Positions 1 through 6,658 of a stretch of DNA of 14,737 bases are shown here, in pieces. The notes under the pieces were generated by a model. It saw nothing but the letters and a program-made list of their open reading frames with translations. It ran no database searches and was not told the DNA's origin. Position 1 is the first letter of the stretch. Every line of letters starts with the position of its first letter. This DNA comes from an uncultured Candidatus Saccharibacteria bacterium (GTDB lineage Bacteria; Patescibacteria; Saccharimonadia; Saccharimonadales; JAEWBQ01), in NCBI GenBank assembly GCA_946885745.1, contig CAMPGV010000020.1, forward strand, positions 1-14,737. The letters run 5' to 3'. The position numbers and the translations under genes are program-made.

Positions 1-950
1 GTGTTCTACTTTTGTTCGTATTTAGATATAAAGTATATTTTGAAATAAAAATATTAAAAAAGCAAATAACATAGGGCAGGGTGAAACAGGAGAGTAGGGG
101 TGTGGCAATGCGTAGTGGGCTAGCGAAAAAATATATAGCACCACGCAAAATAGAAAAAGCAAATAAAACTATCATTCTGTGGAAAAGTCAAAATCTTACA
201 TAAGCGTATGGCCGGATCAAGCTTGTGGCTATGTATATGGCCGTATGGCACTTGGGTCGGTTCGGTGCCAAGATTGTTCCGTAATAGTATTAAAATTGTT
301 AACGATAAGGAGTTGTTGTGCGTGTCAACGGAAACGTATATTCCCTCCGATAGATGTATGTAGGTATAGTATGGTAAATTAACTATTTATCTAGATGTAT
401 CGTGATTCATCTATTATATATAATGTTAATGTCGTAAAAGATATATTGTGCGACGCATAGTCTATATTGCCTTTATGCACTCTCACTCACGATTTTTATA
501 AATATTTATGACCATACTAACTATGAATTTTATTATTAACTCACTACTGCCCTCATTCACATGGCACATTTCCCGTCCGGCCATTTGTCGGCCCATTTGT
601 ACATATATACTTAATAGCCATTCAAAAGCTTATGTATGTCCAACAGTCACAGTCATCTGTCTAGTCTATCGCGCTTATAGGCAATGTTCTAATTATGTTC
701 TATTATCGTTTCGACGCTCAAACTAGGCTGATGCTGGGCCCGGGTGGGAAAGTAGGGGACATTCCCCTGCACCGCCTTTCGTCTTGGACGCGCTGTTGGA
801 TCCATCCTAGTGAATCAAGCTTTGAAACTAGATTCGCAGCCGTACTGCGTGATGGTGGGTAATCTGAAGATAGAGGAGGGGTTATGGGTAATCTTCTGGC
901 GGATTAATGCAGTGGGGATCCCCTCTTCCCTGCTGTATTTGTAAAATGGC
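1..950. other. Gene-free stretch, AT-rich in its first ~725 bases
   Basis: I see no supportable gene here. Open frames are short, have no ribosome site in the right place, and their translations look random. Bases 1 to about 725 are visibly richer in A and T than the rest of the window. A 13-base direct repeat (AAAAAGCAAATAA) occurs at 57-69 and 154-166. Composition becomes more balanced from about 726 onward. The piece from 726 to 950 could be decayed coding sequence or 3' flank of the pilin gene, but nothing in it is recognisable. Confidence 0.5.
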
Positions 951-976
951 ATGATACAGCCCCAAGGGGCTATCAT
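951..976 (-). terminator. Hairpin downstream of the pilin-like gene
   Basis: ATGAT at 951-955 pairs with ATCAT at 972-976, and an inner GCCCC/GGGGC stem is set off by a two-base bulge. Read on the minus strand, the stem is followed within a few bases by ATTTTAC. It lies about 60 bases beyond the stop of the pilin-like gene, so it probably ends that transcript. The T tract is short, so efficiency is uncertain. Confidence 0.4.
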
Positions 977-1033
977 TATTTACTTCATCGAACAGTGTGC
1001 GGGCCACTATCCCTCCCGAAAAGGCTACACGAA

Positions 1034-1996
1034 TTATAAAGTTGGGCCGGTTGAGGTAGAGAGGTGTTGTGTACCGTTCCATATCCAGTTTGATGATGCG
1101 CCATCAGCGTAGTTTGAAAGCGTCGAGTCTTTTGAGACCATGACGTCGTCAAGCCACCAGTTGTCGCCAACCTGGCCGTTGTTGAAGTAGAACGAGACGT
1201 GACTATAACTCGCCGAGGCGGGTGCTGTAGCCGTGAAGTTTATGCGTGTCCATCCTGTCCCCAGACTAAAGTTACTGCTGGATGAGGCGCTAAGTTCTGT
1301 GAGTGAGCTATTGCGCCACCTGTCAGCGATTTGCAGGGTTCGGCCTGCGACTGATGACTTTACCCATGCAGAAATCGTCACAGAGTCTCCGGGGGATACT
1401 GGTACAAGTGGCGTAGCTGAGCCGTCCCAGAGTTGAGTTGACGCATTGCCTGCAACGTTGACCGTAGTGCGAATACTGCCTGTCGTAAGTGAGCCGGTAC
1501 GCGTCTCGGCTGGGTCTCGACTAAGGGTGCTATTTGAGGTGTTTGTTGACCAGTAGTTAGCGCCTGTGGCTGCACTTGGGTTAATAGCAAGGTTTGTAAT
1601 AGCTGCTGCCCCGCCCTGCCCGTGACCTGCGCAGCCGCCGCTTGACGGTGCTGTGCTTGTTGAGCTGGCTTTGTAGGAGGTTGAGCCGGTGGTTGCGGTG
1701 ATACAGTATGCCGCTGGGCTGGCGCTATTGTTGACGCTGTATTGATAGCTGACATTGCCACTATTAGTAATACCAATACTTGCAAGATCGGCTGGGTACT
1801 GATTGGGATTGTCCACTTGGTAAACGGCGATCTTTTTAGTGGCTTGATTAAGCGCCGCACTTACCGAGCTGACGCGAGCCCGTTCCTGTATGCCGTTAAA
1901 GGCAACGATCGTGATGGCCGCTAAAATAGCAATCACAACAATTACGATGAGAAGTTCAACGATAGTGAAACCGGTTTTTGTGTTGGGTATTGTCAC
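1034..1996 (-). CDS. Type IV pilin-like protein with C-terminal jelly-roll-like domain
   Basis: A 320-residue secreted or pilus-associated protein with a class III (type IV pilin) leader. Gly9-Phe10 is the predicted prepilin peptidase site, Glu14 is the +5 glutamate of the mature protein, and a hydrophobic helix runs to about residue 33. A variable region follows (about 40-125), with Cys98 and Cys122 placed to form a disulfide. After a Gly-rich linker, residues about 133-320 resemble carbohydrate-binding/concanavalin-like jelly-roll modules: an NLAINPS opening, alternating Ser/Thr-rich strands, a WWLDDV motif near the end, and a YADG...W.WNGT closing motif. The start is GTG; an in-frame stop lies just upstream and there is no clear ribosome site. 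In Saccharibacteria, type IV pili are associated with host attachment and motility, so a surface-binding (adhesin) role is my inference. A minor pilin or pseudopilin is equally possible. Confidence 0.85.
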   Translation of the reverse strand: MTIPNTKTGFTIVELLIVIVVIAILAAITIVAFNGIQERARVSSVSAALNQATKKIAVYQVDNPNQYPADLASIGITNSGNVSYQYSVNNSASPAAYCITATTGSTSYKASSTSTAPSSGGCAGHGQGGAAAITNLAINPSAATGANYWSTNTSNSTLSRDPAETRTGSLTTGSIRTTVNVAGNASTQLWDGSATPLVPVSPGDSVTISAWVKSSVAGRTLQIADRWRNSSLTELSASSSSNFSLGTGWTRINFTATAPASASYSHVSFYFNNGQVGDNWWLDDVMVSKDSTLSNYADGASSNWIWNGTQHLSTSTGPTL

Positions 1997-2038
1997 GGTA
2001 TTACTTAAGATGCCCGTTAAGTACTAAATATAATACTC

Positions 2039-2047
2039 AGTATAGCA
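2039..2047 (-). promoter_or_regulatory. Extended -10 element, probable pilin promoter
   Basis: On the minus strand the bases read TGCTATACT, an extended -10 (TGn plus a TATAAT-like hexamer). It lies about 42 bases upstream of the GTG start of the pilin-like gene. No good -35 is visible, as is usual for extended -10 promoters. The surrounding 11 bases (ATGCTATACTG) are identical to those in the promoter of the Fur-type gene at 11906-11916. Confidence 0.4.
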
Positions 2048-2066
2048 TAAGAGGCGTACGCGGAAT

Positions 2067-4808
2067 TTACCGTAGCTTTAACTCGGCAGAGTCACCTGCT
2101 GGAGTCGGTTGCTCGCGCGGAGCTGGTGATTGCGCTGGCCGACTTGGGATTGACGGTGTGGTAGTCGTCGCTGTGTCACCGCTTCCTTCTGTCGGAGTCT
2201 TGCGTTTACGCTTGCGGGTACGCTTTTTCTTTGGCGGCGCAGCTGCTTCTCCTTCTGGGGTAGAGTTTGGCGTAGAAGGCACACCTGTTCCCTGCTCTGC
2301 TGGTTTTGAGGCGGCTGGCGTAATAACGTTGCTCTGCGCATTGATTGGCCACTGCTTGGCTTGAGACTGGCTTTGCTTTGGCTGTTGCTGCGGTTGTGGT
2401 GGATTGATGGCGCTCGCAATCTCCTGTTCTATATCTGCCCTCGTGCGACTGAAATTGAGGCGGGTGTGCTCAATAATACGACCGGTATTGTCGGTCTGGG
2501 CTGGCGGTAGCGTGAGAGTTGTCGCACTGAAGGCTGGTGCCTTTTCGCCGTTAATAACCATGTTGATAATGAAGTGGCGGTTGTGCATCTGCAAAAGGTC
2601 ATTTGGCTCAAACTGTGGCTCAAACTGCTTGGCAAGAATTGGCGCATCGTCTGCAGAGACGCGGAAGCTAATCATGGTGCCGACGTTACCGAAGACGGCG
2701 TCACGGACGGTATCACTCATCTGGGAGATATACTGGTTGGCGACGGTGAGGTTGAGACCGTACTTGCGGGCTTCCGACAGGATGGTGGCGAATGAGTCGG
2801 TGGCAAAGTTCTGGAACTCGTCGACGTAAAGGAAGAACGGGCGGCGGTCCTTGATATCTGGAATGTCGCTACGGCTCATGGCAGCTAGCTGGATCTTGGT
2901 GACGAGGAATGAACCGAGGATACCAGCGTTGTCTTCACCGATCAGGCCCTTTGACAGGTTGACGATCAGGATCTTGCCTTCGTCCATGATCTGGCGAATG
3001 TTGAAAGTCGACTTTGGCTGACCGATGATATTACGGATCACTGGGTTGGCTGTGAAAGCACCAACCTTGTTGAGAACTGGCGCGATAGCTTCGGCCTGGA
3101 ATTTGTCGGTCCAGCTATTGAACTCGACATTCCAGAACTGGAGGACGACGGTATCTTTACAGTAGCCAAGCGTTTCTTTGCGGAACTTCTTATCGGTCAA
3201 CATGCGAGTGATGTCGAGCATGGTGGTTTCTGGACGATCGAGGAGTGCCAAGATGGTGTAGCGGAGGATGTATTCGAGGCGTGGTCCCCAGCTGTCGCCA
3301 AACATACGCTTCAAAACACCGATGACTTCGGAGCTGATATTGGTCTTTTGGTTTGGATCGGTGACTTCAAGCGGATTGAAGCCAAGTGGAAATGCCGTGT
3401 CGGCTGGGTTGAAGTAGACGACGTCTTTCAGACGTGAGCCTGGGATAAAGCGCATATTGTTGATAGCGAAGTCACCATGCGGGTCGATGATAGCGTAACC
3501 TTGGCCGTGGAAGATGTCGGAAAGCGCGAAGAGCTCGAGCATACCCGACTTACCTGCACCGGTCTGACCAATGATGTAGACGTGGCGAGAACGGTCGTAG
3601 CGCAGCATACCAAACTGGTGGTTGATGCCGCGGAAGTTGGTAAGGCCAAAGGCGCTGATGTTTTCATCAACAGCGCTATTACCGGTGATAATCGGTAGTT
3701 TCGCTGGTGGTTCGGCTGTCTTCGAAGAGGCCCAAACGATATTTGGGGTTTCAACGTTGGTGTGGGGCAAGTGGAAGACTGACGCCAGTTCTTCGATATT
3801 GAGGATAAAGCCACGGTCTCCAAACTGACGTTGGCTGTACTTGGCGAGGTCTTCTGGCTTGAAGCTTGGTGCCGACATGCGGAAGCCGTTGAGGTTGGTG
3901 CTGTTGAACTGCTTGAACGTACCAACAATAGCCTGCATGCGAAGCTTGGCGTTTGGTTCACTTTCGCCAAGGTATGCTAGGCGGATTTTGACCTGGTAGC
4001 CAAGCTTTGTTGCCTTCTTTTCGGCTTCGGCAATGCGGTTCTTGTTGCGGTCAGAGAGCTCTTTGGGTGCTGCTGTACCGCTCCCCTGCTCTGGAACTTT
4101 CCACATTGCTTCAAATAAGCTGCCGAGTAGCTTTAGGCTAAAACCGCCACTTAAAAATGCAAACGGATTGCCGTTTTTGACGCTGTTGATCCAGTTGTCA
4201 GAGGCCTTGTGCCAGTCGTCGGCCAGGGGGCGCACGAGTACTTGCACCCAAAGTTCTTCGCCGGTTGATTCGAGCTTGGCAAGTGTACCGGTGATGCCGG
4301 CAAGCGGGTCAACTTCGAAGTTTTGGAAGGTTTTAATCGGCAGGAACTCGCTGTCGGTGAGGGTGATCTCTGAGGTGTATGTGACGCTGTGCTGACGCTC
4401 GTGGGTTACATAATCTTCGTCGGCAGTATGGATTTGTACGGTTGGGTACTGAGAATAGATCTGTCCTTCAACGAAGCTCTGCAGAGCTTTTGGTACCCAG
4501 GCATAAAAACGGATCTGGCCATTTACGGAGGCAATCTCAAAACTAAGATGTTCCTGGATGCCGCCGCTGTATTTAAGCTCCGCTTTGTCGCGAAGAATAC
4601 CGTGAAGGCTGGCGAAAAGCTGCTCGGCGGCAAGCTCCGACTTGTCGTTAGCTTTTGGAATCTCAAGGACGAGGAGGACGCTGTCAAAGTCAGCTGCTTT
4701 TTCGACGCGTTGGTAGTTACGCCACGTCAAAAACAGCAGCACCAGAACAATTGGCAGCCAGACGTACCATTGCAGTAGCAGAGTGAAAATCCACAAAAGA
4801 ACATCCAT
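2067..4808 (-). CDS. Membrane-anchored TraG/HerA-type ATPase (type IV secretion/DNA-transfer family)
   Basis: A 913-residue P-loop ATPase. One hydrophobic segment at about residues 4-28 anchors it in the membrane, and a long domain of unknown function (about 35-370) follows. The motor domain has Walker A GQTGAGKS at about residues 412-420 and Walker B FFLYVDEFQNF at about 654-664, followed by an SEARKYGLNLTVANQY segment typical of TraG/TraD/VirD4 and HerA-FtsK ATPases. The C-terminal ~130 residues are low-complexity: Gln/Pro/Ser-rich, with a dense Lys/Arg patch near residues 857-868 that could bind nucleic acid. These proteins couple ATP hydrolysis to moving DNA or protein across membranes. 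No relaxase or other conjugation gene is nearby, so it may serve DNA uptake, secretion or the pilus system rather than conjugation. It lies 47 bases downstream of the sigma4-HARE gene on the same strand and is probably co-transcribed. The family call is firm; the cellular substrate is unknown. Confidence 0.85.
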   Translation of the reverse strand: MDVLLWIFTLLLQWYVWLPIVLVLLFLTWRNYQRVEKAADFDSVLLVLEIPKANDKSELAAEQLFASLHGILRDKAELKYSGGIQEHLSFEIASVNGQIRFYAWVPKALQSFVEGQIYSQYPTVQIHTADEDYVTHERQHSVTYTSEITLTDSEFLPIKTFQNFEVDPLAGITGTLAKLESTGEELWVQVLVRPLADDWHKASDNWINSVKNGNPFAFLSGGFSLKLLGSLFEAMWKVPEQGSGTAAPKELSDRNKNRIAEAEKKATKLGYQVKIRLAYLGESEPNAKLRMQAIVGTFKQFNSTNLNGFRMSAPSFKPEDLAKYSQRQFGDRGFILNIEELASVFHLPHTNVETPNIVWASSKTAEPPAKLPIITGNSAVDENISAFGLTNFRGINHQFGMLRYDRSRHVYIIGQTGAGKSGMLELFALSDIFHGQGYAIIDPHGDFAINNMRFIPGSRLKDVVYFNPADTAFPLGFNPLEVTDPNQKTNISSEVIGVLKRMFGDSWGPRLEYILRYTILALLDRPETTMLDITRMLTDKKFRKETLGYCKDTVVLQFWNVEFNSWTDKFQAEAIAPVLNKVGAFTANPVIRNIIGQPKSTFNIRQIMDEGKILIVNLSKGLIGEDNAGILGSFLVTKIQLAAMSRSDIPDIKDRRPFFLYVDEFQNFATDSFATILSEARKYGLNLTVANQYISQMSDTVRDAVFGNVGTMISFRVSADDAPILAKQFEPQFEPNDLLQMHNRHFIINMVINGEKAPAFSATTLTLPPAQTDNTGRIIEHTRLNFSRTRADIEQEIASAINPPQPQQQPKQSQSQAKQWPINAQSNVITPAASKPAEQGTGVPSTPNSTPEGEAAAPPKKKRTRKRKRKTPTEGSGDTATTTTPSIPSRPAQSPAPREQPTPAGDSAELKLR

Positions 4809-4855
4809 AACTATCGTCTATTCTCTCACCTCTTGACGAGGGTTGCAAGTAAACC

Positions 4856-5977
4856 TTAAGCGGTTGCCTGACCGGCAAGATCACCGGTTGTCGGTGCGGC
4901 TGAAGCCTTAGTGGGTTTGCTTTCGTCGTCAGCGAGTACGTAGGTTGCTTTGGCGACGCGCTTGAACTGTGGCTTGCTCTGGAGATTGAGAAGAATGGTA
5001 GTTTCCTTCACCTGGCGGCTTTTAAGAACACGCTTCACGATTTCATCACGGTGAAGTGGCTCGGTAGCATTCTTGAGGACATCGGTAATGATGTCGGCAA
5101 CGGTGCCCTTTGAGAAGCCCCAGCTATCGAGAGCGTAGATGCCGCGGCCAATAAGAACGAAGCGCTTATCTTTGATAAGTTCATTATGGATTGCCTGAGT
5201 GGTGACGTCTTTACGCTTAAAGCCACTTTCTTTGATTGACTTAGCGATGTCAGAGAAGTGCATAGGTGTGGTGTTGTCGGCTAAGATGACATAGATTTTG
5301 TCACGGATGTTCTTTGGGTTGACGGTTGGCCACTTCGCAAGACCCCAGCTGTCCTTGAGGTGTGCGAGAAGCTTACTGACGCTAGCAAGGGCACGGACCT
5401 GGCTTGGGTTTTCGTAGTCAAGTTGTTCGTGAAGGCCTTCGATTGAAATTGGCTCGCCATGCTTTTTGATAGTCTTAACGATCTCGTCAACACGAGCACG
5501 GATTGCTTTTTCGTCACCGTATTCGCTGATAGCGATCGCGTGGTGGTAGTTGTCGTTTTCGCTGACTACAACAAGCTTCGGAGCGAGCTCGGCGACAAAG
5601 GCAACGTGAGAGCGGCTAAGGTTGTTTGCCTCCCCTGCTTTGCCAATAAGACGGTCGGTAATATCGCTAACGCGAGCTAGGCGGCCGTTCTCAGAGAGGT
5701 CACGGACAATGAGACGCTCGATGTCGTGGACGGCAGGAATTTTGCCTTCTTCGGCGGCAATTTTGAGACGAATCAAGATTGCTTTTTCAAGCTGTCGGAC
5801 GCGTTCGCGTGTGATGCCAAGGAGTTCGCCGATTTGTTCAAGGGTTTCACGGCGGTCGAGTAGGCCGAAGCGACGAGTGATAATCTCACGCTCACGCTCC
5901 TGGTCAATCACATTTAAAATATCGGTTACCGCTGTTTTTAGGCTGGTCGCTGTATCGGTTTGTGTGGCATCGCTCAT
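4856..5977 (-). CDS. Sigma-70 region 4 plus HARE-HTH domain transcription protein
   Basis: A 373-residue DNA- or RNA-polymerase-binding protein. Residues about 27-71 match sigma-70 region 4: REREIITRRFGL, then the helix-turn-helix ETLEQIGELLGITRERVRQLE, the -35-recognition motif of primary sigma factors. There is no region 2, so it cannot melt promoters like a full sigma factor. Two winged-helix modules of the HARE-HTH type (found in the Firmicutes RNA polymerase delta subunit) follow at about residues 223-290 and 293-352, each ending in an aromatic/hydrophobic wing (GRGIYALDSWG; ATYVLAD). The last ~20 residues are an Ala/Thr-rich tail. It may be a polymerase accessory factor or global regulator. 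The ATG is preceded by a possible -10 eight bases away rather than a close ribosome site. It is first in a unit with the TraG-like ATPase. Confidence 0.85.
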   Translation of the reverse strand: MSDATQTDTATSLKTAVTDILNVIDQEREREIITRRFGLLDRRETLEQIGELLGITRERVRQLEKAILIRLKIAAEEGKIPAVHDIERLIVRDLSENGRLARVSDITDRLIGKAGEANNLSRSHVAFVAELAPKLVVVSENDNYHHAIAISEYGDEKAIRARVDEIVKTIKKHGEPISIEGLHEQLDYENPSQVRALASVSKLLAHLKDSWGLAKWPTVNPKNIRDKIYVILADNTTPMHFSDIAKSIKESGFKRKDVTTQAIHNELIKDKRFVLIGRGIYALDSWGFSKGTVADIITDVLKNATEPLHRDEIVKRVLKSRQVKETTILLNLQSKPQFKRVAKATYVLADDESKPTKASAAPTTGDLAGQATA

Positions 5978-5985
5978 GGCAGCTT

Positions 5986-5991
5986 AGTGTA
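5986..5991 (-). promoter_or_regulatory. Possible -10 element of the sigma4-HARE gene
   Basis: Minus-strand TACACT lies eight bases before the ATG at 5977, the same geometry seen for the Fur-type gene, the nicotianamine synthase and pth. No convincing -35 is seen. If used, the transcript would be leaderless. Confidence 0.25.
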
Positions 5992-6224
5992 TTCCTCTCT
6001 GTCCCACTCTGCAGATAATCTGGTTACTATTTTTTAATCTATCTATGTATGACTATAGAACAATATTTATAAATTGTCAAATAGTTGTGCTGTATAACTA
6101 ATTATAGCATGAAGTAGACAGTATTAGTAAAGAGTGTTTTGGGGCTTTTTATTATGGAATGATGTGTCATTATGTCTTTACAAGCTTATGCTTATCTGCT
6201 ATCTATTGCTTGAATCTGGCATGA
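5992..6224. other. AT-rich intergenic stretch
   Basis: No open frame, tRNA or strong hairpin is seen here. The stretch is rich in A and T. It separates the sigma4-HARE/ATPase unit from the topA-proximal unit, both on the minus strand, and probably holds upstream promoter sequence for the former. Confidence 0.4.
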
Positions 6225-6274
6225 AAGAACCCGCCCCTAGAAGCGCGCGGCACCTCCTGTGGAGGCGGGTTCTT
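6225..6274 (-). terminator. Long hairpin, probable terminator of the 96-aa gene
   Basis: AAGAACCCGCC at 6225-6235 pairs perfectly with GGCGGGTTCTT at 6264-6274 (11 bp). On the minus strand the outgoing arm ends in TTCTTTC, a modest T tract, about 25-70 bases after the stop of the 96-aa gene. The loop also holds a competing small hairpin: CCTCC 6253-6257 pairs with GGAGG 6261-6265, which overlaps the start of the long right arm. Confidence 0.5.
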
Positions 6275-6297
6275 CAGTGGACGGGCTTGTAAACACC

Positions 6298-6588
6298 CTA
6301 CAGGGTGACACCAGCGTGGTGCGTAATGTACCCCTGTCCCATAAGTCGGTAGACGGTGTCTGCAGTGAGGGTGGCGATGTCGCGTGTTGCGTCGATAGCT
6401 TCGGGCTTCTCTGCTTTTGCGTAGAGGGCCATCGGCCTCCCTCCTTCTGAAGCTTGCACCCCCTGAGGTGTGGCGTAATACTTCTTCGCCTGATCCTCCG
6501 CCTCCTGTCTACTAACATTCGAATGCCCAATGATAGCTAGGCTATCGTCGTTGCCTCCGATAAAAACATGCACTGCTTTTTGTGTCAT
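6298..6588 (-). CDS. Hypothetical protein, 96 aa
   Basis: I do not recognise this protein. The start at 6588 is chosen because AAGGA lies seven bases upstream; a longer frame reaching 6630 would begin inside a hairpin. It opens with a strand-like hydrophobic stretch (KAVHVFIGG), followed by a mixed helical region with a QEAEDQAKKYY segment. There is no signal peptide, membrane segment or cysteine. It lies downstream of topA on the same strand, separated by a 12-bp hairpin, and has its own probable terminator. It is likely a small cytoplasmic protein. Confidence 0.6.
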   Translation of the reverse strand: MTQKAVHVFIGGNDDSLAIIGHSNVSRQEAEDQAKKYYATPQGVQASEGGRPMALYAKAEKPEAIDATRDIATLTADTVYRLMGQGYITHHAGVTL

Positions 6589-6608
6589 GAGTGTATCCTT
6601 ACATACGG

Positions 6609-6641
6609 AAATAGGTGGTACGCATAGCATACCACCTATTT
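6609..6641 (-). terminator. Perfect 12-bp hairpin between topA and the 96-aa gene
   Basis: AAATAGGTGGTA (6609-6620) and TACCACCTATTT (6630-6641) are perfect inverted repeats around a 9-base loop, starting 18 bases after the topA stop. The T tract on the minus strand is short (ATTTCC), so termination may be partial. It could instead be an operator or an mRNA-processing hairpin ahead of the 96-aa gene, whose start is only 20 bases further on. Confidence 0.45.
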
Positions 6642-6658
6642 ATGAACGGGTAAATTAG

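Noticed and set aside
175..190. DnaA-box-like TGTGGAAAA in the AT-rich region
   Set aside because: It is a single imperfect match with no cluster and no dnaA or dnaN gene nearby, so an origin is not supported.
728..775. A stretch resembling the 3' half of 5S rRNA (GATG..TGGGCCC..GGGAAAGTAGG)
   Set aside because: The matching 5' half and the terminal helix partner are missing upstream, and there is no 16S or 23S nearby. It is too short to distinguish from chance.
882..1170. Short minus-strand frames near the 3' end of the pilin gene (66 and 61 residues)
   Set aside because: They overlap the pilin gene out of frame, lack ribosome sites, and the pilin frame ends normally with a complete domain, so a frameshifted extension is unlikely.
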